A DNA stretch of 64,000 nt from Candidatus Heimdallarchaeum endolithica (GTDB taxonomy: Archaea > Asgardarchaeota > Heimdallarchaeia > Heimdallarchaeales > Heimdallarchaeaceae). This document shows positions 44,927 through 53,390 of this stretch, one piece after another. The notes under the pieces are model-generated. The model was not told where the DNA came from and searched no databases. It was given only the letters and a program-made list of their open reading frames with translations. The stretch's first letter is position 1; each line of letters starts with the position of its first letter. The position numbers and the translations under genes were made by a program. Location of the stretch: positions 2,835,060 to 2,899,059 of the forward strand of contig CP084167.1 of the NCBI GenBank assembly GCA_021513715.1. Direction: 5' to 3'.

Positions 44927-44937
44927 CAAAAATAATT

Positions 44938-44960
44938 ACTTTTTATTTTTTTTATTTTAT
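44938..44960 (+). terminator. T-rich terminator region
   Basis: ACTTTTTATTTTTTTTATTTTA begins about 11 nt after the stop codon of the longin-like gene. Confidence 0.45.
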
Positions 44961-45015
44961 GGGTTATTATCCAAGTTATAAACAAAAACTCATGTGTTTT
45001 TGTGTTATCTTTGAA

Positions 45016-45027
45016 TAAATTTTAAAT
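45016..45027 (+). promoter_or_regulatory. Putative TATA box for the sirtuin-acylphosphatase unit
   Basis: AAATTTTAAAT lies 23-34 nt before the ATG at 45050, predicting a nearly leaderless mRNA. Confidence 0.55.
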
Positions 45028-45049
45028 CTTTAAAATTTACTCTTGAAAT

Positions 45050-45820
45050 ATGAAAATACTTGAGATAGTTGAAAAAATAGCTGTAGAAGAACCAAGAATA
45101 GTTTCTATCGTTGGTGCTGGGATATCAAAAGCTTCAGGTATGCCAACCTTCAGGGGAGAAGATGGAATGTGGAATAACTACAGTGCTATGGAACTAGCTA
45201 CTCCTCAAGCATTTGCAAAAGATCCTCAACTAGTGTGGAATTGGTACAAAGCAAGAATGAGAATTTTGCTTAAAGCAAAACCAAACGATGCACATTTTGC
45301 CCTCACAAAATTAGAAAAAGCAGGTTTAAGTTTAGGTATTATAACTCAAAATGTTGATGGTTTACACGAATTAGCAGGGAGTAAAAAAATTATTGAAATA
45401 CATGGCAGAATTAGATATGCCCGTTGTACAAGTTGCAAACATGTACAAAGATGGGATAAGGATGAAATAGTAAACGAGCGTGATTCTCTTCTTTATTGTC
45501 CTAATTGTGAAAAAAGTTTGCTAAGACCTGATGTTGTTTGGTTTGGAGAACCTTTAGATCCTTCAAAAAGTGAAATTGCACTTGATTGGTTATCACATTG
45601 TAATCTTGTTTTAGTAATTGGAACAAGTGGGGTTGTTTATCCTGTTGCTTCATTTCCTTCTTTTGCCAAAGAAAATGGAGCTAAAATTATAGAATTTAAT
45701 ATCGAATCTACTCCACTTACACCAATTTGTGATTTCTCAGTATTTGGAAAGTGCGAAGAAAACTTACCTCTGTTTGTAGAAGAGTTAATAAGAAAAATAG
45801 AGAAAAGTAAAAGTGGGTAA
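45050..45820 (+). CDS. cobB: Sir2 NAD-dependent protein deacylase, class III (CobB/SIRT5-like)
   Basis: 256 aa. NAD-binding motifs GAGIS (22-26) and TQNVDGLH (99-106), catalytic His118 in EIHG, and a zinc site Cys126/129 with Cys150/153. Tyr66 and Arg69 form the YxxR pair that class III sirtuins use to bind succinyl- or malonyl-lysine. The enzyme removes acyl groups from lysines, consuming NAD+ and releasing nicotinamide and O-acyl-ADP-ribose. It is predicted to be cytoplasmic. Its stop lies one base before the acylphosphatase ATG, and a GTG start for that gene would overlap it, so the two are translationally linked. Confidence 0.94.
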   Translation: MKILEIVEKIAVEEPRIVSIVGAGISKASGMPTFRGEDGMWNNYSAMELATPQAFAKDPQLVWNWYKARMRILLKAKPNDAHFALTKLEKAGLSLGIITQNVDGLHELAGSKKIIEIHGRIRYARCTSCKHVQRWDKDEIVNERDSLLYCPNCEKSLLRPDVVWFGEPLDPSKSEIALDWLSHCNLVLVIGTSGVVYPVASFPSFAKENGAKIIEFNIESTPLTPICDFSVFGKCEENLPLFVEELIRKIEKSKSG

Positions 45821-45821
45821 A

Positions 45822-46097
45822 ATGAAAAAAAGAATAGAAGTAAAGGTTACAGGAATAGTCCAAGGAGTATGCTTTAGAGCTTATACCAGAGATTTTGCAA
45901 AAAGAATAGGTGTAAATGGATACGTGAGAAATCTAGTTGATGGTTCAGTGGAAATAGTAGCTGAAGGTGAAGAAGAAAAACTTTGGGAATTAATTAAATT
46001 TGCAAAAAGAGGTCCACCATCTGCTCGGGTGTATAATATTGATGTAAAGTGGACTGAAAATTTAAATCAATTTAACAATTTTACAATAAAATATTGA
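45822..46097 (+). CDS. acyP: Acylphosphatase
   Basis: 91 aa from the ATG at 45822; a GTG at 45813 would add three residues. The acylphosphatase signatures are VTGIVQGVCFRAYTRDFA (catalytic Arg in the phosphate loop) and VNGYVRNLVDGSVEIVAEG (catalytic Asn). It hydrolyses acyl phosphates such as acetyl- or carbamoyl-phosphate. The length is normal for the one-domain ferredoxin-like fold. It is coupled to the sirtuin gene upstream, which may reflect shared control of acyl-group metabolism; that link is speculation. Confidence 0.95.
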   Translation: MKKRIEVKVTGIVQGVCFRAYTRDFAKRIGVNGYVRNLVDGSVEIVAEGEEEKLWELIKFAKRGPPSARVYNIDVKWTENLNQFNNFTIKY

Positions 46098-46126
46098 AAA
46101 ATAAAAATGAGGAAAATAGGTCAAGT

Positions 46127-46912
46127 CTATTCATCTTTTTCAGAAGATGTGTTTTCTTCTTTTTCTTTTTTTGATTTTGCTAGCAACTTGTCTATTTTTT
46201 TCCTATCTTCTTCTGATAGCTGCTCCATGGCCTCTTGACTCTTTTTCATAATATGTCCTAGAATAAGTCCATATAGTATCGATAAAACGCCCATTGTTGA
46301 GCCTTGAGAATTATAATGTTCTTGTGCTCTAGATTTACATGTATTCAACCATTCTTTAGTCATTTTTCCGTTTCCTAATCCAGGACATTCTTCCTTATCT
46401 GCTAAAAAGTATTTTTGTCCATTAAAAGCTAAAGGATAAGCACTACAGTGAATAGGCATGCTATAGTAAAGGTTACAAATTTTGTTCTCATGATCGTAGA
46501 GGGGACATCCAGAAGGATTAGAATCATTTTCTTTCTTATTCCGCTTCAAAACTAACTGAACACTAAATTGGTTTACTTCTTTTATTTGAAGAAAGGGTAA
46601 TACGTAATTAAGAGAACCATCGTTGATCCATCTCTGAATGTCAGAAATATAGACTGGAACTTCATCCCAACGTTCACAACACTTACCACAACCCTTTATA
46701 CAATTAAAAACAAATCTTTGAGGTCTTTTTTCTTTTGATTCTTGTTTTCCTTGTTCTTCTTCTTTTTCACTTTTCTTTGTTTGTTTTTCTATTTTTTCTT
46801 TGTTTTCTTTATTTTGTTCCTTTTCTTGTTGCTCTTCTTTTTTAACTTCTTGTTTTTCTTCTTGTTCTCTTCTCTCTTCAGTGACATCTACATTCTCTTC
46901 ATTTTCAATCAT
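46127..46912 (-). CDS. YkgJ-type Cys-rich (Fe-S/zinc-chelating) protein with charged tails
   Basis: 261 aa. The core (about 70-190) has the YkgJ/UPF0153 cysteine pattern: CIKGCGKCCERWDEVPVYISDIQRW, then GCPLYDHENKICNLYYSMPIHCSAYPLAF and EECPG, giving eight or nine Cys for a metal or Fe-S site. The first 68 residues are almost only Glu, Lys and Gln (a long charged coil), and the last 35 are Lys/Glu-rich, both unusual for the family. Biochemical roles of YkgJ proteins are poorly known. It is convergent with the acylphosphatase gene, 29 bp away. Confidence 0.75.
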   Translation of the reverse strand: MIENEENVDVTEERREQEEKQEVKKEEQQEKEQNKENKEKIEKQTKKSEKEEEQGKQESKEKRPQRFVFNCIKGCGKCCERWDEVPVYISDIQRWINDGSLNYVLPFLQIKEVNQFSVQLVLKRNKKENDSNPSGCPLYDHENKICNLYYSMPIHCSAYPLAFNGQKYFLADKEECPGLGNGKMTKEWLNTCKSRAQEHYNSQGSTMGVLSILYGLILGHIMKKSQEAMEQLSEEDRKKIDKLLAKSKKEKEENTSSEKDE

Positions 46913-47001
46913 TGTATCACCAAATATTAAGACAAATAAAAGAAAATAAAATTTTTCGGTATATAATATAATATTATAAAAATAAAAAATAAAATAAGAG
47001 T

Positions 47002-47640
47002 CTAACCGTACAACTCTCGTTTAATAGTCTCAAAGATTCCATCTATTCTATCGTACATTTCTTCTCCGCCTTTCAAAGCTGAGATTGCTTCCCATCCGTG
47101 AAATGACCTTGGATAACGTTCTTTCAAGTGTTCCCAAGCAGCTTTAAAGTTTTCTCTCAAGTACTCATCTGCTTTTGCTTTGCTAAAATCAAGTAAGTCG
47201 ATTTTATTCACTACTAAGAAAAAGATGGCTTTTGCTTTTCTTGCTTTACGCTCAGCTTTGACAATATCATTATCTAGAGTCATAAGAAAATAATTGCTAA
47301 CTTGAGTTAAAGCATCAATTTGAACTTTAGTATCTTGAGTGGGGTCAATCATGAAAATTATACCGTTAGTCTTGTAGTCCTGCATTGCTTTCTTCCAATA
47401 AGGCCACAAAGACATATCTCCAGGGCAATCTACTGCCATAACCTTGTATGTCCTATATTTTTCTAAGCTTAAAGCTGATTTGTATTGTTGACTTTTGAGT
47501 TTTATACGTTTAGAGTGCACTTCAATTTGTGTTGTAGGACTTATATCTTCGATATCTTCTCCCTTGATTCTTTTAATTAGAGTAGTTTTACCTACTCCTG
47601 TTGCACCTAAAATTGTGATTGATAATTCACGAGTTAACAT
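47002..47640 (-). CDS. Ras-superfamily small GTPase with atypical switch II
   Basis: 212 aa. G1 GATGVGKT (12-19), a switch I PTT (35-37), G3 DCPGD (71-75), G4 NKID (145-148) and ISALKG for G5. The G3 motif lacks the catalytic Gln that follows DxxG in Arf and Ras (Asp instead), so intrinsic GTP hydrolysis may be slow or use another mechanism. An insert before G3 (KSQQYKSALSLEKYRTYK) and a basic stretch (KAERKARKAKA) distinguish it from the two Arf-like proteins of this window. No lipidation signal is visible. Inferred role: regulatory GTPase. It is divergent from the large Kor-Hdr-Mvh operon across a 417-bp region. Confidence 0.85.
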   Translation of the reverse strand: MLTRELSITILGATGVGKTTLIKRIKGEDIEDISPTTQIEVHSKRIKLKSQQYKSALSLEKYRTYKVMAVDCPGDMSLWPYWKKAMQDYKTNGIIFMIDPTQDTKVQIDALTQVSNYFLMTLDNDIVKAERKARKAKAIFFLVVNKIDLLDFSKAKADEYLRENFKAAWEHLKERYPRSFHGWEAISALKGGEEMYDRIDGIFETIKRELYG

Positions 47641-47913
47641 TGTTATTCAACTGAATAGTTAGTTTATTCAGTATATCAATCTTTTGTAAAGATTAAGTAT
47701 ACACTTTAGTCAAAAAATCAAAATTCAATCTAATAGGTGTTGAAATTAGGATAATTGGAATTATCGCTTTAAATTTAATAAAAGGCTGATAAGCGCTATT
47801 TCTAAAAATTATGATACTAATAATTAAAAAAATTAAAAATAGGTTTTAAATTTTCTTTAAATTTAATATTTCTAAAAAATATTATCTATTTTTTCTAAAT
47901 TTTTCTATTTTTC

Positions 47914-47954
47914 ACGCAAAAAAAGCGCAATTCTAATGTGCGTTTTTAGCGCAT
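47914..47954. promoter_or_regulatory. Imperfect dyad, possible operator or activator site of the operon
   Basis: ACGCAAAAAAAGCGCA (47914-47929) and TGCGTTTTTAGCGCAT (47939-47954) form an approximate inverted repeat separated by 9 nt. GCG/CGC triplets stand out in otherwise AT-rich DNA. The dyad is centred about 60 bp upstream of the TATA box, a common place for archaeal activator binding. Confidence 0.5.
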
Positions 47955-47990
47955 CTAGCATTGTTTTTTAGAACTTCCAAAACTTGAGAA

Positions 47991-48001
47991 AGGTTTATAA
48001 G
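47991..48001 (+). promoter_or_regulatory. TATA box of the Kor-Hdr-Mvh-Frd operon
   Basis: AGGTTTATAAGG, preceded by the purine-rich GAGAA as a possible BRE, is the best TATA match in the window. Transcription would start near 48022-48026, giving a leader of about 35 nt before the ATG at 48058. Confidence 0.65.
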
Positions 48002-48057
48002 GAGACTGTTGGTGTTCTTGTAGATTATTAAAAATTAAGTTGATATGTGAATAGTAT

Positions 48058-48390
48058 ATGAATTATACTGTCGATTATGATAAAAAAAAGAAAAAAGCGG
48101 AGTGGCCCGCTTTCATAAATATAAGTGAATGGAAACAAGAACACCCCGTAATATATTTAATCCCAGAACGTTGCAAAGCTTGTAGTTTCTGCATAAATTA
48201 CTGCCCTGAACAGATACTTGAATTTTCTTCAGATATCAACCAAAAGGGTTATCATCTTCCCAAACTTAAAGAGGGTAAGGATTTTTCTAACTGTGCAGAG
48301 TGTCATTTTTGCGAATTAATTTGTCCTGAATTCGCTATTTTTGTGAAGGTTCCGGAAAAACAAGAAGAGGAGGAGAAACAAGATGAGTAA
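48058..48390 (+). CDS. korD: 2-oxoacid:ferredoxin oxidoreductase delta (ferredoxin) subunit
   Basis: 110 aa, first gene of the 12-kb operon. Two [4Fe-4S] motifs: CKACSFCINYCPEQIL (about residues 41-56) and CAECHFCELICPEFAI (about 80-95). Such KorD/VorD-type ferredoxin subunits pass electrons from the thiamine site of the oxidoreductase to free ferredoxin. The N-terminal KKKKKAEWPAFINISEWK and a charged tail (EKQEEEEKQDE) flank the clusters. The stop overlaps the korA start by eight bases. The assignment rests on gene order with korABC. Confidence 0.9.
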   Translation: MNYTVDYDKKKKKAEWPAFINISEWKQEHPVIYLIPERCKACSFCINYCPEQILEFSSDINQKGYHLPKLKEGKDFSNCAECHFCELICPEFAIFVKVPEKQEEEEKQDE

Positions 48391-49555
48391 AACAATTCAG
48401 AAAGAAGAAGATCGAACTGTTTTAACTGGTGAATACTTTACAACAGGAAACCTTGCTGCTGCAGAAGGAGCTTTGGCTGCTGGATGTAAGTTTTTTGGTG
48501 GTTATCCTATTACTCCTAGTTCAGAGATCGCAGAACACATGTCTTATCGTCTTCCCCAAGTTGGAGGGCATTTCCTTCAATTCGAAGATGAAATTGCTTC
48601 TATCGTATCAATTCTTGGAGCAAGTTGGGGAGGATGGAAATCTATGACTGCAACTTCTGGGCCAGGTTACTCATTGATGTTGGAAAATATTGGTCTAGGT
48701 ATAATGACTGAAACTCCTTGTGTTATAATAAATGTGCAACGAGGAGGACCATCTACTGGTCTACCAACACTAGTAGGTCAGCAAGATATCCAACAGACAA
48801 GATGGGGGTCACATGGAGATTATGAAGTAATAGCTTTAGCACCAAATAGTGTTCAAGAATGCTTTGATTTAGTAATTGTTGCTTTTAATTATGCTGAAAA
48901 ATATAGATTACCTGTAACTTTGCTAATGGATGAAACACTTGGTCATATGAGTGAAAAGTTGATTATACCAAAAAAAGATGATATCAAGATTATTAATAGA
49001 AAGAAGCCCAAAGATGATCCTTCCAGTCATCTTCCCTATAAAGCAGATGAAGATCTAGTACCACCAATGGCTACAGCTGGAGAAGGATATCGTGTTATAA
49101 CCACAGGATTAACACATGATGAAAGAGGATATCCTGTTTTAGATGCAGAAACCCAAGAAAAACTTCTGCGAAGATTAATTAATAAAATAAAAAAGAATAA
49201 AGATGATATAATTTTACTTGAGGAATATAAACTTAAAGATGCTGAGCTAATAATTATCTCCTTTGGTATAAGTGCACGTGCTTCGAAAGGAGCAATTGAA
49301 CTTGCAAGAAAAAAGGGGATAAAGGTTGGTCTTTTAAGACTTATTACCATCTGGCCATTTGCTGATGAACATATAGAAAAACTTGCAGAAAAAGTTGATA
49401 ACATCTTGGTTGTTGAAATTAATTCTGGACAAGTTACAAGAGAGGTTCAGAGAGCTGTAAAGGGTAAAGCTAACGTACATGGAGTGCTTAAGCATGGAGG
49501 TACCATTCATACACCAGAAGAAATCTTATCTGAGATAGAGAGGAGAGTAAAATGA
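48383..49555 (+). CDS. korA: 2-oxoacid (2-oxoglutarate):ferredoxin oxidoreductase alpha subunit
   Basis: 390 aa. TGEYFTTGNLAAAEGALAAGC, then FFGGYPITPSSEIAEHM is the substrate-domain signature (YPITPSS) of KorA/VorB-type alpha subunits. FLQFEDEIASI and TATSGPGYSLMLENIGLG follow; the C-terminal transketolase-like domain has ELIIISFGISARASKGAIELARKKGIKVGLLRL and VVEINSGQVTREV. With KorB it forms the thiamine-dependent core that oxidises 2-oxoacids to acyl-CoA and CO2, reducing ferredoxin, or runs in reverse. 2-oxoglutarate is favoured by length and by the presence of sucCD; branched-chain 2-oxoacids are possible. Its TGA overlaps the korB ATG (ATGA). Confidence 0.92.
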   Translation: MSKTIQKEEDRTVLTGEYFTTGNLAAAEGALAAGCKFFGGYPITPSSEIAEHMSYRLPQVGGHFLQFEDEIASIVSILGASWGGWKSMTATSGPGYSLMLENIGLGIMTETPCVIINVQRGGPSTGLPTLVGQQDIQQTRWGSHGDYEVIALAPNSVQECFDLVIVAFNYAEKYRLPVTLLMDETLGHMSEKLIIPKKDDIKIINRKKPKDDPSSHLPYKADEDLVPPMATAGEGYRVITTGLTHDERGYPVLDAETQEKLLRRLINKIKKNKDDIILLEEYKLKDAELIIISFGISARASKGAIELARKKGIKVGLLRLITIWPFADEHIEKLAEKVDNILVVEINSGQVTREVQRAVKGKANVHGVLKHGGTIHTPEEILSEIERRVK

Positions 49556-50412
49556 CTAGTGAATTATTAAAAGCTGAAGAACATCCTTCAGATGTATTTC
49601 TAAGACCCGGTAGAATACCTCATATCTGGTGTCCTGGGTGCAGTTTAGGTTCAGTAACGAATGTGATTATACAAGCAATAAAACAAAGTGGAATTGATTC
49701 TAAAAAGATAGCTATAATTTCTGGTATTGGTTGCACAGGAAGAGCTGCAGGCTATCTGAATTTTGATTCTTTTCACACAACTCATGGTAGAGCTATACCT
49801 TTTGCTATAGGATTAAGCGTAACTGACCCTGAGAGAAAAGTTATTGTTATTTCAGGAGATGGAGATTTAGCTTCTATAGGAGGTAATCATCTGATTCATG
49901 GAGCTAGAAGAAATGCAGACATTACAGTTATTTGTGTAAATAACTTTCAATATGGAATGACTGGTGGGCAAGTAGGCCCTACTTCCTACGAGGGACAATT
50001 TCAGACTACTGCCCCATATGGAAATGTTGAGCATCCATTTGACCTACCAGGTTTAGCTTATTCATGTGGGGCAACTTTTGTAGCAAGGTGGACAGCTCTT
50101 GATGTTAGAAGAATGAAAGAAACAATTATTGAAGCGATTCTACATAAAGGATTCTCTTTTGTAGAAATTTTGGGCTCATGTCCTACAACTTATGGTAGAA
50201 GAAATCAATTAAGAGAAGGTTTAGAAATTTTAGAAAATTTCAGAAAGAGGACAGTATTGCAACATGGAGCTGACCCAACAAAAACTGAAATCTCCAAAGA
50301 TGGACCTATAATTGTTGGAAAATTTGTTGAAATAAAAGATAAATCAACCTTAACAGATAACTTGCTTAAAGTTCAAAGAATAGCAAAAGCAACAAAATCA
50401 AGGGGGTTATAA
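49552..50412 (+). CDS. korB: 2-oxoacid:ferredoxin oxidoreductase beta subunit (TPP-binding)
   Basis: 286 aa. HIWCPGCSLGSV (Cys at the Fe-S/TPP face), ISGIGCTGRAAGYLNFDSFHTTHGRAIPFA and the thiamine motif SGDGDLASIGGNHLIHGARRNADITVICVNNFQYGMTGGQ. SCPTTYGRRNQ near the end is usual. It binds thiamine pyrophosphate and catalyses decarboxylation with KorA. Start and stop are four and one base from the neighbouring genes, so it is translated as part of the same block. Confidence 0.94.
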   Translation: MTSELLKAEEHPSDVFLRPGRIPHIWCPGCSLGSVTNVIIQAIKQSGIDSKKIAIISGIGCTGRAAGYLNFDSFHTTHGRAIPFAIGLSVTDPERKVIVISGDGDLASIGGNHLIHGARRNADITVICVNNFQYGMTGGQVGPTSYEGQFQTTAPYGNVEHPFDLPGLAYSCGATFVARWTALDVRRMKETIIEAILHKGFSFVEILGSCPTTYGRRNQLREGLEILENFRKRTVLQHGADPTKTEISKDGPIIVGKFVEIKDKSTLTDNLLKVQRIAKATKSRGL

Positions 50413-50413
50413 A

Positions 50414-50953
50414 ATGCCAAGAGTAGAAATACGTTTTGCTGGTTTTGGAGGACAAGGAATCGGTCTTCTAGGAAGATTAATGGGTGAAGCAATTGCTTTG
50501 TATATGGAAGAAAAAAATGCTATAATGACTCAGAGCTATGGACCTGAAAGTAGAGGAGGAGCCAGTAGTTCTGATGTTGTGATTGATGAAGGAGAAATTG
50601 CCTACCCTAAAGCAACTCATTATGATTATTTAGTTGTTATGTCAGAGGAAGCCTATCATAAATACATCCCGAATTTGAAAGAAGGGGGAACATTATTTGT
50701 AGAAGAGAATCTAGTAATCCTCGATGATCATGCTAAAAAAGCTGGAAAAATCTTGAAAATTCCTGCAACTAAAATAGCTGAAGAAATAGGAAGTAGTTTA
50801 TATGCAAATATTGCAATGTTGGGTTTTTTCTGTGCAAATACTGATATAGTATCTGAAGATGCGCTAAAGAAGGTGATAAGAGAAAAAGTGAAAGCACGTT
50901 TTGTAAAGAATAATCTTATTGCTTTCGAAAAGGGGAAAAACTATAAGGGATGA
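50414..50953 (+). CDS. korC: 2-oxoacid:ferredoxin oxidoreductase gamma subunit
   Basis: 179 aa. RFAGFGGQGIGLLGRLMGEAIAL is the Gly-rich gamma-subunit opening, followed by TQSYGPESRGGASSSDVVID (YGPExRGG motif) and a small Rossmann-like fold to the C-terminus. This subunit helps bind CoA and stabilises the alpha-beta core. Start one base after korB; stop overlaps the hdrA ATG by four bases, tying the oxidoreductase to the heterodisulfide reductase genes. Confidence 0.93.
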   Translation: MPRVEIRFAGFGGQGIGLLGRLMGEAIALYMEEKNAIMTQSYGPESRGGASSSDVVIDEGEIAYPKATHYDYLVVMSEEAYHKYIPNLKEGGTLFVEENLVILDDHAKKAGKILKIPATKIAEEIGSSLYANIAMLGFFCANTDIVSEDALKKVIREKVKARFVKNNLIAFEKGKNYKG

Positions 50954-52920
50954 AAAAAATGGATGAGAAAAAGAAAGTTGGAGTATTTGTTTGTCATTGT
51001 GGAAGAAATATCGCTCAAACTGTTGATATAGAAAAACTAATGGAAAAAGTCAGAGAAAAGTATGATGTTGAGCTTGTAGAAGATAATATGTATATGTGTT
51101 CTGATCCAGGACAAAATTTGTTAAAAGAGTCAATTCAAGCAAAGAATTTAAATCGAGTTATTGTTGCTGCTTGTTCTAGAGATATGCATGAGCCAACATT
51201 CAGAAGTGCAGCTCAAGAAGCTGGTTTAAATCCTTATTTAGTTGAAATTGCTAATATTAGAGAACAAGTTAGTTGGGTTCATGATGACAAAGAAAAAGCA
51301 ACAGAAAAAGCTTCAAAGATAATAGGTTCAACAATTGAAAAAGTAATAAGAGATGAACCTTTAGAACCTCTTAAAATACCTGTTGTTCAAAGAGCATTAG
51401 TTATTGGAGGAGGAATTGCAGGAATACAAGCTGCTCTTGATATTGCTGATGCAGGATATGAAGTAACTTTGGTTGAAAAATCTCCTACTATTGGAGGACA
51501 CATGGCACAATTAGCTGAAACATTTCCGACTTTGGATTGTAGTCAATGTATTTTAACACCAAAAATGGTTGCTGTAAGTCGACATCCAAAAATTAACTTG
51601 CTGACAACCAGTGAAGTTGTAAGTGTTGATGGGTATGTTGGAAACTTTAAAGTGCAAATAAGAAAGAATCCGAGATATGTAGATGTTGATAAATGTAATC
51701 TCTGTGATGATTGTACAGCTGTATGTCCTGTAGTGGTTCATGATGAATATAATCAAAGTTTATCCCCAAGAAAAGCTATTTATATCCCATTTCCTCAAGC
51801 TGTACCTGCATCGTATGTTATTGACGAGGAAACTTGTTTGGGAATTGATCCTCTGATCTGTTCAAAATGTAAAGATGTCTGTTTAGTTGAAGCAATAAAT
51901 TTCGATATGCAACCAGAAATAATTGAAGAAGAATTTGGTGCCATAATTGTTGCCACTGGATATGATACCTATCCAATAGAAAATATAGGTGAGTATGGTT
52001 ATGGTGCTCATCCAGATATTATTTCAGGACTAGACTTTGAAAGATTATTATCTGCAAATGGACCAACACAAGGTGTTATAAGAAGACCTTCAGATGGAAA
52101 AGTCCCAAAAACTGTAGTGTTTGTTCATTGTGCTGGTTCTAGAGATCCTGCTAAACATTTACCTTATTGTTCTAAAATATGCTGTATGTACTCTACAAAA
52201 CATGCTTTGCAGTATAAACATCTTGTTCATGATGGAACTGCGATTAACTTTTATATTGATGTAAGAACAGCAGGAAAAGATTATGAAGAATTCTATAAAC
52301 GTGCTGCAGAAGAAGAAAAGGTGATTTATGTAAGAGGAAAGGTCTCTGAAATAATAGAAGACGGAGATCAGCTTCTAGTAAAAGGTGTGGATACATTATT
52401 GGGAGAAGCAGTAGAAGTTCATGCTGATCTAGTTGTTTTAGCTACAGGATTAGTTCCAAGTAAAGGAACACAAGAAATTTCACATCTTTTGAAATTATCT
52501 TGCGATAGTAAAGGATTTCTCAAAGAAGCACATCCAAAATTAAAACCTGTAGAATCAGCTCTATCTGGTATTTTTATTGCAGGAACTGCTTCTGGTCCAA
52601 AAGACATTCCAGAGACAGTTTCTCAAGCTTCTGGGGCAGCAGCAAAAGCTGCAACAATTCTGGCTTCTGAATTCCTTGAAAGAGAGCCTCAAATCGCACA
52701 GGTAGATCCAACAACTTGCGGTCTGTGTCATACTTGTATTAATGTTTGTCCCTATGGAGCGATCTATTTAGATGAAGGTGTGAGAAGAATAACTGTTCGA
52801 GAAGCACTATGTGAAGGATGTGGAAGTTGTGCAGCTGCTTGTCCTTCTGGTAGCATTGAATTAAAAAACTCTACTTCTGAAGGAATTAGAGCGCAGATTA
52901 AAGCATTGTTACAAGGGTGA
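50950..52920 (+). CDS. hdrA: Heterodisulfide reductase subunit A (flavin-bifurcating)
   Basis: 656 aa, the length of single HdrA proteins. In order: an N-terminal cluster-binding part GVFVCHCGRNIA (about 11-22), the FAD Rossmann motif VIGGGIAGIQAALD (about 152-165), DCSQCILTPKM (about 197), ferredoxin pairs CNLCDDCTAVCP (about 249) and CSKCKDVC (about 304), and a C-terminal two-cluster ferredoxin domain CGLCHTCINVCP and CEGCGSCAAACP (about 591-633). HdrA splits electron pairs between a disulfide (through HdrBC) and ferredoxin. No selenocysteine codon is seen. mvhD follows five bases later. Confidence 0.95.
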   Translation: MKKMDEKKKVGVFVCHCGRNIAQTVDIEKLMEKVREKYDVELVEDNMYMCSDPGQNLLKESIQAKNLNRVIVAACSRDMHEPTFRSAAQEAGLNPYLVEIANIREQVSWVHDDKEKATEKASKIIGSTIEKVIRDEPLEPLKIPVVQRALVIGGGIAGIQAALDIADAGYEVTLVEKSPTIGGHMAQLAETFPTLDCSQCILTPKMVAVSRHPKINLLTTSEVVSVDGYVGNFKVQIRKNPRYVDVDKCNLCDDCTAVCPVVVHDEYNQSLSPRKAIYIPFPQAVPASYVIDEETCLGIDPLICSKCKDVCLVEAINFDMQPEIIEEEFGAIIVATGYDTYPIENIGEYGYGAHPDIISGLDFERLLSANGPTQGVIRRPSDGKVPKTVVFVHCAGSRDPAKHLPYCSKICCMYSTKHALQYKHLVHDGTAINFYIDVRTAGKDYEEFYKRAAEEEKVIYVRGKVSEIIEDGDQLLVKGVDTLLGEAVEVHADLVVLATGLVPSKGTQEISHLLKLSCDSKGFLKEAHPKLKPVESALSGIFIAGTASGPKDIPETVSQASGAAAKAATILASEFLEREPQIAQVDPTTCGLCHTCINVCPYGAIYLDEGVRRITVREALCEGCGSCAAACPSGSIELKNSTSEGIRAQIKALLQG

Positions 52921-52925
52921 GAATT

Positions 52926-53390
52926 ATGAGTACATCAAAACAAGAACAAGAATCAGGTATAAAAAACCCAAACCCGAAGATAGTCCTTTTCTTATGCCGT
53001 TGGTGTTCTGGAAAAGGAGCAGATTTAGCAGGAACATCAAGATTAAACTATCCCCCTAATGTTCTGCCAATAATGGTCAATTGTACATCGAGAATTGATC
53101 CTAGATTTATAGTAGAAGCTTTTCTAGATGGAGCTGATGGGGTTCTAGTTACAGGTTGTCACTTTGGTGATTGCCATTACAAGACTGGCAATTACAAAGC
53201 ATATAGACGTCTCTCACTAGTTGCAAAATTATTGAAACAAGTCGGAGTTAATCCCAAAAGATTTAGATTGACTTGGATATCAGCAACAGAAGCGACAAAA
53301 TTTGTGAAAGTGACTACTGAAATGGTAGAAGATTTGAAGAAACTTCCTCCTTACTGGAGTAATGAAAATGGAGGTGATAGTGATGAATAA
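52926..53390 (+). CDS. mvhD: F420-non-reducing hydrogenase delta subunit MvhD
   Basis: 154 aa from the ATG at 52926; a GTG at 52917 would overlap hdrA and add three residues. LFLCRWCSGKGADLAGTSRLNYP (CxxC), VMVNCTSRIDP-type segment MVNCTSRIDPRF, and VTGCHFGDCHYKTGN supply the cysteines for the [2Fe-2S] cluster. LTWISATEATKF closes the domain. MvhD links the NiFe hydrogenase MvhAG electrically to HdrA. It overlaps mvhG by eight bases. Confidence 0.94.
   Translation: MSTSKQEQESGIKNPNPKIVLFLCRWCSGKGADLAGTSRLNYPPNVLPIMVNCTSRIDPRFIVEAFLDGADGVLVTGCHFGDCHYKTGNYKAYRRLSLVAKLLKQVGVNPKRFRLTWISATEATKFVKVTTEMVEDLKKLPPYWSNENGGDSDE

Larger units (their letters stand above)
47641..48057. other. Intergenic region between GTPase gene and the Kor-Hdr-Mvh operon
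   Basis: Very AT-rich, with no reading frame worth reporting. It holds a GC-containing dyad at 47914-47954 and a TATA box at 47991-48001, both described separately. Repeated TTTCTAAA/TTTAAATTT stretches at 47800-47910 give no clear structure. Confidence 0.6.

Noticed and set aside
46742..46930. Plus-strand ORF made almost only of Phe and Leu
   Set aside because: It is the antisense shadow of the Lys/Glu/Gln-rich N-terminus of the YkgJ-like gene; composition alone explains it.
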